From Bacteroidales bacterium (GTDB taxonomy: Bacteria; Bacteroidota; Bacteroidia; Bacteroidales; VadinHA17): a DNA stretch of 17,792 bases. Positions 1 through 7,649 of the stretch are shown piece after piece; positions within the stretch are counted from its first letter, which is position 1, and each line of letters opens with the position of its first letter. Where the stretch lies: positions 1 through 17,792 of the forward strand of contig JAAZAP010000069.1 in NCBI GenBank assembly GCA_012514255.1. Direction: 5' to 3'. Both the position numbers and the translations under genes were made by a program. The notes under the pieces are model-generated. The model searched no databases. It was not told where the DNA came from and worked only from the letters and a program-made list of their open reading frames with translations.

Positions 1-222
1 GAGGATTGCCCTGCATGTGTCCGTTGGTTGCGCACCTTTCTGCAGCCATCCCAGTGCCTTCTCGAAGTTGATGTCGATTGTTGCCGGGTCAGTGAGCGGA
101 TTGTAAATTCCGATCTTCTCAATGAATCTGCCATCACGTGGCGACCTGCTATCTGCTACCACCACGTGGTAGTAGGCCTGCTTTCTGCGGCCCTTCCTAG
201 CTAATCTGATTTTTACTGACAT
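1..222 (-). CDS. rpsP: 30S ribosomal protein S16 (5' part, runs off the window)
   Basis: This is the first 74 codons of the S16 gene; the 3' end lies beyond base 1. S16 is a primary binding protein of the small ribosomal subunit and is needed for 30S assembly. The start is the ATG at 222-220. The protein opens [20 protein letters not shown] and continues with [17 protein letters not shown] and IYNPLTDP, the diagnostic S16 N-terminal pattern: the basic first strand, the SPRDG(R)FIEKIG block and the Y-N-P turn. An A/T-rich leader of about 40 bases separates it from a Bacteroidota-type -7 element at 264-271, so it probably has its own promoter rather than depending on read-through from the upstream peptidase gene. 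The identification is secure; the C-terminal part cannot be assessed. Confidence 0.96.
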   Translation of the reverse strand, partial: MSVKIRLARKGRRKQAYYHVVVADSRSPRDGRFIEKIGIYNPLTDPATIDINFEKALGWLQKGAQPTDTCRAIL

Positions 223-263
223 TTAAAAATTGGTTAATTGTTACTCGTTTTTTAATGAGGGTG

Positions 264-271
264 CAAATATA
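264..271 (-). promoter_or_regulatory. Bacteroidota -7 promoter element of rpsP
   Basis: The minus strand reads TATATTTG here, an exact match to the Bacteroidota TAnnTTTG -7 consensus, 41 bases upstream of the rpsP ATG. No clear TTG/TTTG -33 element is visible at the usual distance. Placement is by motif only. Confidence 0.6.
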
Positions 272-322
272 AGAGTTAATTTCTTACCATCCATCCTCAC
301 TGCACATTAAAAATAGCAATGG

Positions 323-1999
323 TCAGTTTTTAACTACTGTTTTTGAGTATTGTCTTCCCCTTGAATCAGTCACTGTGACAATATATATGCCAGGAGTCAT
401 TCCCGAGGAGGGAACGGTGATTCTGCCTGAGTCGTCAATGACTGAAGCCACCTCGGTTCCCCGGAGGTTTGTAATTCTTATGGTGGTCTCTCCGGGTGGA
501 AAGGTTATGATGAATTGATCCTTTAACGGGACAGGGTAGATGTTGAAGGAATCGGGCAGCTCTCCGTCACCTGCCGACAGAGATGCGGTAAGGAGAAGCT
601 CCTGATCGGCCCTGATCTCATTGCCATGGGCATCCTTTATTATGAAAGTAACAACATCAACAGGTCCGTCAGCTCTTTCAAACGGCCGTGACGTGCGCAA
701 TGAATCACCATCCAGGTAATAGTCAGGAATAAGCTCCGTGCCAACCACGCTGGAATCACATTCCAGGGTAATCTCGTAAGTGTTATCCATGGCCTCATCC
801 ACCACGCTGAAATGTGCCACACCCTCACCGGCCGGACGATCAAGCAGTACCAGCGTATCGGAGAGAGCAATATCTGTAGGGTAATAGTACGGACGGATGC
901 CAACAATTGCCGTATGTCCCTTTGTGAAGTCAGAACCTCCGGGCTTCAGGTTGTCTATTGTGTAGTATCCGTCATTTGATCCGCTCCAACCCCAGTTCAG
1001 GTGGTAATAGTTGCTCTTATGAACACCGTCAATATTGAAAGCATGTCCTGTTGCCCCCACCTCTGGATAGCCGGAATAAATTATGGGGCAGCCGGAAGCC
1101 AGACTGCTGTCAAGCATACCTTTCCAACTGCTTGTGGTGAATTGTTCTCTGAAAAAGAATTCAAGTCTTTGTGAGTATAGGAAGTATTGCTTGAGAGCAG
1201 TTGCGGCAGCAGCTGAGGTCCGTGTGCCGGAGCCGTCAGGGCTGAAGTCCATATTTACTGCAACAGCACAATGATAGAGCAGCAGTGCATTGCTGTCATC
1301 AGCTATAACCTCGCTCATTTCATCCCAGTTGTAAGTGGCCTGGCTGAAGTCCTGATATATTGTACCATAGACCGAATGATAGTACTGTGACACACCCGTT
1401 CCGCTGACGGGGGTCTTGAAGACGCTCATTGCCTGAGCCATACTCACTGCCACGCAGCCAACATAAACATGACCACCGGGGCCTGCAGCATCTTCAGGAC
1501 AGAATCTGTTCCAGGTACTGCCCTGGTTCCATTTTACCTTTATAAGTGGTGCTACCGTTGTTTCAGCGGTTGAGGCAGAAGAGGATTTTAAAAGATAGTA
1601 GCCCTTATCCCATCCCGGATCAATGGCTCTGCTCTGTTCCGGTGGTTTCTCTTCAAGCTGGTTCGCATAACTGGCAAGAAACACGAATCTGTTGTCATTG
1701 TGGTCTGCCGGCGGCATTGTGAATTTGCCGGTAAGTGAAAAGGCCAGGACAGGGCGTGCCGACCAGTCACGCGACATGAGAAGCCATCCTTCAGGTGCCA
1801 GATCCACATGACATATAGTGGAAGATTCTCCAATATCAATGGTATTTATGCCTATGACCGTATGCCGGTATTCTCCGAGATAATCCCTCAGGAAAGATTC
1901 TGCTACAGCCTTAATATGGGTGTCCGGCACAGTCTGCGGATACAGCGCCGTAATCCAGGCTGACAGAAGGACTAATACTATGAATTTTCTTAAATTCAT
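323..1999 (-). CDS. Secreted C10 (streptopain-like) cysteine peptidase with probable T9SS sorting domain
   Basis: A 558-residue secreted peptidase of family C10, the family of streptopain (SpeB) and the Bacteroides fragilipains. I chose Met at 1999-1997 as the start because it is followed directly by a signal peptide (MNLRKFIVLVLLSAWITALY); the in-frame ATG at 2035 would add 12 residues that spoil it and overlap a possible promoter. In order: signal peptide; an inhibitory Spi-type propeptide (about 25-135); the peptidase domain (about 150-370) with nucleophile Cys182 in VGCVAVSMAQ, His319 in GATGHAFNIDG and the WGWSGSNDGYY block that follows; a region of cadherin-like appearance (about 378-480); and a C-terminal domain of about 75 residues opening with YPVP and ending YSKTVVKN. 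The tail resembles type A sorting signals of the type IX secretion system, so surface attachment or release is expected. The gene lies downstream of the SusCD operon but beyond a strong terminator. The family call is firm; substrate and secretion route are inferred. Confidence 0.88.
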   Translation of the reverse strand: MNLRKFIVLVLLSAWITALYPQTVPDTHIKAVAESFLRDYLGEYRHTVIGINTIDIGESSTICHVDLAPEGWLLMSRDWSARPVLAFSLTGKFTMPPADHNDNRFVFLASYANQLEEKPPEQSRAIDPGWDKGYYLLKSSSASTAETTVAPLIKVKWNQGSTWNRFCPEDAAGPGGHVYVGCVAVSMAQAMSVFKTPVSGTGVSQYYHSVYGTIYQDFSQATYNWDEMSEVIADDSNALLLYHCAVAVNMDFSPDGSGTRTSAAAATALKQYFLYSQRLEFFFREQFTTSSWKGMLDSSLASGCPIIYSGYPEVGATGHAFNIDGVHKSNYYHLNWGWSGSNDGYYTIDNLKPGGSDFTKGHTAIVGIRPYYYPTDIALSDTLVLLDRPAGEGVAHFSVVDEAMDNTYEITLECDSSVVGTELIPDYYLDGDSLRTSRPFERADGPVDVVTFIIKDAHGNEIRADQELLLTASLSAGDGELPDSFNIYPVPLKDQFIITFPPGETTIRITNLRGTEVASVIDDSGRITVPSSGMTPGIYIVTVTDSRGRQYSKTVVKN

Positions 2000-2016
2000 T
2001 GATATGATATGGACCG

Positions 2017-2024
2017 TAAATATA
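2017..2024 (-). promoter_or_regulatory. Possible -7 element of the C10 peptidase gene
   Basis: The minus strand reads TATATTTA, one base off TAnnTTTG, 17 bases upstream of the chosen ATG at 1999. It lies between the operon terminator (2043-2073) and the gene, where a promoter is needed if the terminator works. The leader would be very short, so this is tentative. Confidence 0.35.
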
Positions 2025-2042
2025 TCAATTATCACCGATACT

Positions 2043-2073
2043 AAAAAAAGATGCGCCCCTGGCGAGGCGCATC
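2043..2073 (-). terminator. Intrinsic terminator of the SusCD/lipoprotein operon
   Basis: On the minus strand a perfect 8-bp stem, GATGCGCC pairing with GGCGCATC (2066-2073 and 2050-2057), encloses an 8-base loop and is followed at once by seven T residues (2049-2043). This is a classic rho-independent terminator 25 bases past the stop of the lipoprotein gene. Read on the plus strand, the stem is followed by a weaker pyrimidine-rich stretch, but no plus-strand gene arrives from that side. Confidence 0.9.
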
Positions 2074-2098
2074 CCTTCTTTTGTTAAGCTCATCAGGT

Positions 2099-3025
2099 TT
2101 ACTGCAATGTCCAGGTGGTATTGAACATATCCCAGACACTGTATTGAGTTGTTTGGTACCTTAGAACAGGAGCAATCCTGTCGATCTTAATGGTTCCGTC
2201 CTCCGCAATTGTTCCTGTCAGCTTGTTGCCTGAGTTTGCAGCAAGGATACCGTCGGATACCAGAGCCCAGCCACTTCCGACAAGTCCAAAGAGAACATCG
2301 GTACCATAGTAGATCTCTCCATAGTAACCAGCTTCTGTTGTGTAGCCATAGGAGGCATATATCAGTCCGATATTGTACGGAGTTTCAATCTCTATTGTCA
2401 TTGCTTCAGTATCGAATGTGGCTATGGCAGGTTCTGTTGCTTCCGAGATACCAAGCAGTTCCAGTTTGGTCGGGTCACCTGCTACCGGAGATGAAATCAC
2501 TGTCCATTCTTCATCCCACGCACCGGGGGTTGCATAGCTGGCAGCGGCAACGGTATATGTGCCGATCCAGTTCTTCAGTGGATGCTCATCGTCAACAATT
2601 GTAACCAGGATCGATTGCTGCACAGCCATCGGATAGTTCTTGCTGTTGCTGACAATAGATACCCTGAACTGCTTGTTACCGGTAAACACATCGTTGTCAA
2701 TAGGATTTACCGTAATGGAAGCAAGTCCGAGAGGCACATTCACACTCTTTGAAGAAAGATTATAGTCCGTGCCTTCAATAGCAGGAGCGGCGATGCCGTC
2801 GACAGAGGCCTGAAGGCTCACATCGGTGGCTTCAGTTCCGGTGACTCCGCCCAGGTAGACAGTGAATGAACCGGTGGCATCCTCCTTCACTGAAAGAGTA
2901 GCGTTGCTCATTCCAACAATGATGTTTGAATCATCATATATAAGTGGATAATTATCATCACACGATGTTACCAGTAACAGGGCAACCGCGGGTATGAGTA
3001 AGTTGTTGATTATCTTTTTCATCAT
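2099..3025 (-). CDS. SusCD-associated lipoprotein with Calx-beta-like domain
   Basis: A 308-residue lipoprotein, third in the operon and 14 bases after the susD-like gene. The N-terminus MMKKIINNLLIPAVALLLVT ends in a lipobox with Cys22 as the lipidated residue; a second in-frame ATG follows directly, so the true start may be one codon later. Two regions follow. Residues about 33-147 form a beta-rich Calx-beta-like module: SVKEDATGSFTVYLGG, then EGTDYNLSSKSVNVPLG, then a closing strand ending VTIVDDE. Residues about 150-308 form a beta-rich domain opening NWIGTYTV and rich in Tyr, Gly and Thr, which I do not recognise beyond similarity in style to the accessory lipoproteins found downstream of susD genes. 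By position it is the likely surface ligand-binding accessory (SusE/SusF-like role, not homology). It has no recognisable catalytic motif. Exact ligand unknown. Confidence 0.8.
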   Translation of the reverse strand: MMKKIINNLLIPAVALLLVTSCDDNYPLIYDDSNIIVGMSNATLSVKEDATGSFTVYLGGVTGTEATDVSLQASVDGIAAPAIEGTDYNLSSKSVNVPLGLASITVNPIDNDVFTGNKQFRVSIVSNSKNYPMAVQQSILVTIVDDEHPLKNWIGTYTVAAASYATPGAWDEEWTVISSPVAGDPTKLELLGISEATEPAIATFDTEAMTIEIETPYNIGLIYASYGYTTEAGYYGEIYYGTDVLFGLVGSGWALVSDGILAANSGNKLTGTIAEDGTIKIDRIAPVLRYQTTQYSVWDMFNTTWTLQ

Positions 3026-3039
3026 TTTCGAGTTTTATG

Positions 3040-4485
3040 TTAGTAACCCGGGTTCTGTTCACAGTTGACGTTGGCGTCAATCTCTGACTGAGGTATAGGC
3101 ATAGCCCACTTGAAATTGACCAGTGCGGTACCGCCTGCTGCATAGGGAATATCCTTGTTTGACAACCCGGTGTAGTCATTTCTGACGAGAGAACGCTGTG
3201 TACGGGCAAGGTCAAACAGCTCGTTACCTTCGAAACAGAGCTCTCTTCTCCTTTCGGCATAGATGTCACTGAGTGTGACTGCGGTTGCAGCTTCCAGCCC
3301 ACGGTGCGTCCGAATGACATTGTAGTCCTGCAGGGCAGTGGTGCCGGCTGCAGTTGCTCCGTTAAGGATAGCCTCAGCACGGATGAGGTACATCTCTGCC
3401 AGTCTCAGCACGGGGAAATTAAACTCCCTGTGGGGAGTCCTGCCCAGGCGTCCCGGATATTTCAGGCTCCAGTATTCACCGGGCCAGTCTTCAGGCTGCA
3501 GGAACAGGTCAGCGCGCACATCCCCCTCCTCATAGAGGTCAAGAACGTCAATTGATGCCGCACAGTCGCCGTAACCGCCCGGATCCATCATATAGGATAT
3601 TGCATCCCACCATGGATGTGAGGAGTTGCCTTCCGAACCATCGACCTGGAAGATTATTTCGTCTCCCGGTCCGCCACTGCCCCAGTAACCTTCTTTGTCC
3701 CAGGTTGTGTAATCTTCAGCATCGAAGATAGATAATCCGGTTGTGCCGATTACAGTGCTGGCATACGTGGCAGCAGCCGGCCAGTCCTCCATATAGAGGC
3801 TTACCTTTGCAAGCAGTGCCTGTGCAGCCACCTTTGTGGCAAAAGCAGCATCGTCACCTCTCGGGTTCTTTACAGGGAGAAGGGGAAGGGCAGCTTCAAG
3901 GTCTGATATGACCTGATCATATGTATCGCCTACTGTGTTACGGGCCGGATAGCCGTTCTCGGTGACCAGCACAATGGGTACCCCGAGGTTATCCCTGCCT
4001 GCCGAATAGGGCTGACAGTACATGCGGGCAAGATCAAAATAAGCAAGTCCCCTCATGAACAGGCACTCGCCTCTAAGAAGATCAAGATCAGCCTGCTCAA
4101 CTCCTACTTCAGTAAATCCGCCGTCAATGACTTCCATGACGTTATTGGCTTTGGCAATGGTTGAATAAGCCACAGCCCATAAACCTGAAGTTGAAGAGGG
4201 TGTATTGTTCCAGAGATACTCATCAGTGTAACGACCTGAGATGACAGATCCCCTCTTGGCATTACCGCCCTTCATATCAGCAGTAATGGGGAATTGTGAT
4301 CCATACCAGCCGTAGCTGCATAACTGTGAATAGACTCCTCCCGTGGCGTTGTCCAGCCCTTTATAGGTGGAGAGAGTCATTTCATTTGACTGTGATAACC
4401 GCGGTTCCTTCACCAGGAAATCCTCACATGCAGTGAATAAGGCTGCAAAGGTTACCAGTAATAATATTGTAAGTCTTGTTTTCAT
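3040..4485 (-). CDS. SusD/RagB family nutrient-binding outer-membrane lipoprotein
   Basis: A 481-residue SusD-like lipoprotein, the lid that captures ligand over the SusC channel at the cell surface. The signal sequence MKTRLTILLLVTFAALFTA leads to the lipobox Cys20. Family marks appear in order: the N-terminal TYKGLDNATGGVYSQL segment; the helical block around residues 136-158 with RGECLFMRGLAYFDLARMY; FATKVAAQALLAKVSLYMEDW, typical of the SusD TPR-like scaffold; FPVLRLAEMYLIRAEAILNG; IYAERRRELCFEGNELFDLAR; and the C-terminus PIPQSEIDANVNCEQNPGY, the standard SusD ending. It lies 19 bases downstream of the susC-like gene and 14 bases upstream of the lipoprotein gene, so the three form one transcript. 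Length is within the normal family range and nothing looks broken. I assign no symbol because the substrate is unknown. Confidence 0.97.
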   Translation of the reverse strand: MKTRLTILLLVTFAALFTACEDFLVKEPRLSQSNEMTLSTYKGLDNATGGVYSQLCSYGWYGSQFPITADMKGGNAKRGSVISGRYTDEYLWNNTPSSTSGLWAVAYSTIAKANNVMEVIDGGFTEVGVEQADLDLLRGECLFMRGLAYFDLARMYCQPYSAGRDNLGVPIVLVTENGYPARNTVGDTYDQVISDLEAALPLLPVKNPRGDDAAFATKVAAQALLAKVSLYMEDWPAAATYASTVIGTTGLSIFDAEDYTTWDKEGYWGSGGPGDEIIFQVDGSEGNSSHPWWDAISYMMDPGGYGDCAASIDVLDLYEEGDVRADLFLQPEDWPGEYWSLKYPGRLGRTPHREFNFPVLRLAEMYLIRAEAILNGATAAGTTALQDYNVIRTHRGLEAATAVTLSDIYAERRRELCFEGNELFDLARTQRSLVRNDYTGLSNKDIPYAAGGTALVNFKWAMPIPQSEIDANVNCEQNPGY

Positions 4486-4504
4486 AGCATCATCGTTTTA
4501 CTTG

Positions 4505-7480
4505 TTAGAATGATACCTCGATGCCACCCATAAGCTTCTTGGTCTGCGGATAGATTCCCATTCCGCATCCGTCAACGCCTCTTTCAGGATCCCAGAAGTC
4601 CACTTTATGGAAGGTGTAAAGGTTCACTGCGCTAGCATAAACTCTGAGGTTCTGCATCTTCATCTTATTCACCACTGCCTTGGGCAGATTGTATGAAAGG
4701 GTGATGTTCTTAAGCCTGAGGTATGAGCCGTCAAACAGCCATCTTGTGCTCCTGTAACCATTTGAACTGGTGGCGTTGTCAGCTATCGGCTTCGGGTTCC
4801 TGGCAATCTGTCCGGGAGTGGTCCAGTAGTCGAGCTGCGTGTTCGCACCGGTGTTGGGCCAGCTGTAACCGTCAGAGTTGGCATAACGGTTCTCCTCAAT
4901 GGAGACCAGGTTGCCATACTTGTACTCGAGGTTCACATCAAGGGAGATACCGTAGGCAGTCAGCCTGGTATTAATACCACCGTTGAACTTGGGCTCGGGC
5001 GAACCGGCAATGATTCTCCTTGCCTGAGCATAATCGTTGGTGAGATCACCATCTTCATTGTACCACATGGCATCACCGTTGGCAGGGTTCACACCTGCAT
5101 AGTCAAAGAGGTAGAAACTGTAAAGTCGTTCTCCCACCTTGTGCACCAGTCGGTTATTGCCGGGGATGAACTGCTCATCCTTGCCAAGGTCAAGTATTGT
5201 ACTCTTGTTATGGGCAATATTGAAGCCGGCGCTCCATTCAAGGTTCCTGGTTGAAACAATTGTTCCGTTAAGCATGAATTCCACTCCCTCATTCTTGATT
5301 GATCCGATGTTGGTGGTTATGCTGCTGAAACCTGATGTCCTTGAAAGCGGGTAGGCAAGAAGCATATCGAGTGTCTTGCGCGAATAAACATCAAAAGAGC
5401 CGGTGATGCGGTCAAACATTGCGAAGTCAATACCGGCATTGTATTCCTCGTTATTTTCCCATCCCAGTTCGGGATTTGCCGGCTGCGTGGGAACCATCAC
5501 TGAGTTGCCGTTATACTGGCCTGCGCCATATAATCCGTACTGATCATAGTTGCCAATATTGAAGTTACCGCTGATACCGTAACTTCCGCGAACCTTGAGC
5601 ATGTTGATGAAATCAACATTATCCATGAAATTCTCGTTGTGAGCGTTCCATGATGCACCTACTGACCAGAAGGTACCCCACCTGTTCTCCGATCCGAAAC
5701 GTGATGAACCGTCAGTCCTGAGACTTGCCTGCAGGTAATACTTGCTGCCAAAGTTATAATTGGCCACACCAAAGAATGACATGATGGTGTAGGCAGTTTC
5801 ATAGTAGTCGGCATCATCATCATCCGAAGTGGCCGTGTTCGGAAACGGGATACTCGGGTCAACGTTTGGTGAAGTAATATAATACGAATTGTAATCATAC
5901 TTTGAAGCTTCCTGACCTCCTACAAGCGATACGGTGTGTGAGCCGAATTCCTTGTTGAAATTAAGAGTATTAGAGGTGGTAAGCAAGACAAACTTGGTCC
6001 TTGAGGTTTGCAGGTAACCAAGTGTCTCTCCATAGTTGGCTTCCGGGCTCCAGTACCTTACACCTTCACCATCAGTAAGTTCAATACCGTTGGTTGTCTT
6101 CGCTGTCAGTCCCGGTATAATGGTGTACTCCAGGTAGCCATTGGTGTTAAGCCTGTACTGTTTCTCCCACTGCGGGTCATACTCTGCCGTTGCGCGCGGG
6201 TTTGCGTTCGCGTTCTCCGGGATGACAAGATTATATGTACCATCCTCATTCCTCATGGGGGTGAATGGCTTGATCATCATCATTGCAAAGAGCGGATTCA
6301 CATAGTACAATGACTGCATGGGAACGTCATTTGCAATTGAATAGGCACCGTTAAACCGTACACCCAGCTTCAGCTTCTTGTTAAGCTGATGATCTACGTT
6401 TGAACGGAGAGAAAACTTGGAGAAGTCAGATCCGTAAACTATCCCCTCATGCTTGTCATAGAGAGCCGAGAAGAAATGCTGGGTCTTGTCACTTCCTCCT
6501 TCAGCACTGAGTTCCGCAGAATAGATGCTGCCCAAACGGGTGAGTTCCTTGAACCAGTCAGTAATAGGTCCGTCAAGAAGTGACGTCGGGAAGTAATACT
6601 TCTGGTTTGACGGATCGTCAGGATTGCCGCCTGCATTGAAAACAGCCGTACGCTGGAGTTCAAGATACTCTTCAGCATTGAGAGGCCTGTAACCATTGTC
6701 ATTTGCCAGCTGCTCAACACCATATGATGCACGGAAATTGATTCTGGTGGCTCCGGACTTACCTGACTTGGTTGTAATAAGAATAACACCGTTTGCAGCC
6801 CTGGAACCGTAGATACTTGAGGCAGCGGCATCCTTGAGGATGGTCATTGACTCAACATCATTGGGGTTCAGTGTTGACAGCGCGTTCCCTGTATTGGTAA
6901 AGTAGCTCTGGTCTCCTGACATAACAGGAATACCGTCAATAACATACAGAGGCTCCGTGCCGGCATTGATTGAGCTGATACCACGGATACGTATCTGCGA
7001 TGAAGCTCCCGGCTGACCGGAGGCGGCTGTTACCTGCACGCCCGCAACCTTGCCGCTGAGCATCTTCTCAATACTGGTCTCAGGGATGTCCTTTATCTCC
7101 GAGCTCTTCACTTCTCCGACGGATCCGGTGCTGGCCTCGCGTTTCTGAACGCCGTAGGCCACCACTATCACCTCCTCGAGGTTGAGCAGGTCAGCCTGCA
7201 TGACAACATCAATGGTGTTGGCCGCTCCGACAGTGATCTCCTGAGATTTCTGGCCGGTGAACCTGAAGACAAGAACCTGTCCCGGTGAGGCCTGAATCGA
7301 GTAATTTCCGTCAATGTCGGATATTACTCCTATTGTGGTTCCTTTAACCTGAACGGTAACCCCGGGTATACCCAGTCCATCTTCAGCACTGGTAACCGTT
7401 CCGGTAACTAACTTCGGCTGTGCAGCCGCCGTTAGGAGAAATCCACAAAGTACGAAAAATACCAAAAGTAATCTTTTCAT
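4505..7480 (-). CDS. SusC/RagA family TonB-dependent outer-membrane transporter
   Basis: A 991-residue TonB-linked outer-membrane channel, first gene of the operon. In order: signal peptide MKRLLLVFFVLCGFLLTAAA; a carboxypeptidase-regulatory-like beta domain (about 24-95: VTGTVTSAEDGLGIPGVTV through GTTIGVISDIDGNYSI); the SusC signature LEEVIVVAYGVQKREASTGS; the plug (about 115-240) with SIEKMLSGKVAGVQV, IRIRGISSINAGTEPLYVID and DAAASSIYGSRAANGVILIT; then the beta barrel ending KLMGGIEVSF with the terminal aromatic residue expected for barrel insertion. There is no N-terminal STN (secretin/TonB) extension, so control through an anti-sigma/ECF sigma pair of the SusC-linked type is not indicated, and no such regulator lies beside it. 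It should pair with the adjacent SusD-like lipoprotein to import a glycan, peptide or other large nutrient. The family is certain; the substrate is not. Confidence 0.97.
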   Translation of the reverse strand: MKRLLLVFFVLCGFLLTAAAQPKLVTGTVTSAEDGLGIPGVTVQVKGTTIGVISDIDGNYSIQASPGQVLVFRFTGQKSQEITVGAANTIDVVMQADLLNLEEVIVVAYGVQKREASTGSVGEVKSSEIKDIPETSIEKMLSGKVAGVQVTAASGQPGASSQIRIRGISSINAGTEPLYVIDGIPVMSGDQSYFTNTGNALSTLNPNDVESMTILKDAAASSIYGSRAANGVILITTKSGKSGATRINFRASYGVEQLANDNGYRPLNAEEYLELQRTAVFNAGGNPDDPSNQKYYFPTSLLDGPITDWFKELTRLGSIYSAELSAEGGSDKTQHFFSALYDKHEGIVYGSDFSKFSLRSNVDHQLNKKLKLGVRFNGAYSIANDVPMQSLYYVNPLFAMMMIKPFTPMRNEDGTYNLVIPENANANPRATAEYDPQWEKQYRLNTNGYLEYTIIPGLTAKTTNGIELTDGEGVRYWSPEANYGETLGYLQTSRTKFVLLTTSNTLNFNKEFGSHTVSLVGGQEASKYDYNSYYITSPNVDPSIPFPNTATSDDDDADYYETAYTIMSFFGVANYNFGSKYYLQASLRTDGSSRFGSENRWGTFWSVGASWNAHNENFMDNVDFINMLKVRGSYGISGNFNIGNYDQYGLYGAGQYNGNSVMVPTQPANPELGWENNEEYNAGIDFAMFDRITGSFDVYSRKTLDMLLAYPLSRTSGFSSITTNIGSIKNEGVEFMLNGTIVSTRNLEWSAGFNIAHNKSTILDLGKDEQFIPGNNRLVHKVGERLYSFYLFDYAGVNPANGDAMWYNEDGDLTNDYAQARRIIAGSPEPKFNGGINTRLTAYGISLDVNLEYKYGNLVSIEENRYANSDGYSWPNTGANTQLDYWTTPGQIARNPKPIADNATSSNGYRSTRWLFDGSYLRLKNITLSYNLPKAVVNKMKMQNLRVYASAVNLYTFHKVDFWDPERGVDGCGMGIYPQTKKLMGGIEVSF

Positions 7481-7649
7481 AACTTCCAGATTAGGTTAGT
7501 AATTAGGTTTAGTTGTAGTTTTTCTAAAACGACGACAAAATACGAATATTTTTTTTAATACTGTTCATAAAAAAAAAATCGGCCAGAATTCTTTTTCCTT
7601 ATTTTTGTCATCATCAGGATAAAAACCAGTCTAACTTCGTCATTTCTCC
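7481..7649. promoter_or_regulatory. Divergent promoter region between the SusCD operon and dnaE
   Basis: These 169 very A/T-rich bases separate the minus-strand susC-like gene from plus-strand dnaE, so both promoters must lie here. On the minus strand TATTTTG (7536-7542) is a one-base-short version of the Bacteroidota -7 element and sits in the same TTCGTATTTT context as the caspase-gene promoter at 17779-17786. A run of eight T (7549-7556) and a run of ten A (7569-7578) flank a 12-base spacer; they could form a weak A/T hairpin or intrinsically bent DNA. No operator-like GC-containing inverted repeat was found. Confidence 0.55.
7600..7607 (+). promoter_or_regulatory. Bacteroidota -7 promoter element of dnaE
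   Basis: TATTTTTG matches TAnnTTTG exactly and lies 42 bases upstream of the dnaE ATG, leaving a leader of roughly 35-40 bases. No convincing -33 TTG was seen at the usual spacing. Confidence 0.6.

Noticed and set aside
2000..2035. Upstream ATG at 2035 as start of the C10 peptidase
   Set aside because: It adds 12 residues before a clean signal peptide and overlaps the only promoter-like element; Met at 1999 fits better.
2043..2085. Hairpin read as a riboswitch or plus-strand terminator
   Set aside because: It is a simple stem with a T-run on the minus strand directly after a minus-strand stop; no plus-strand gene reaches it.
7549..7578. T8/A10 tracts as an intrinsic terminator
   Set aside because: The stem would be A/T only with a 12-base loop, and both flanking genes start rather than end here.
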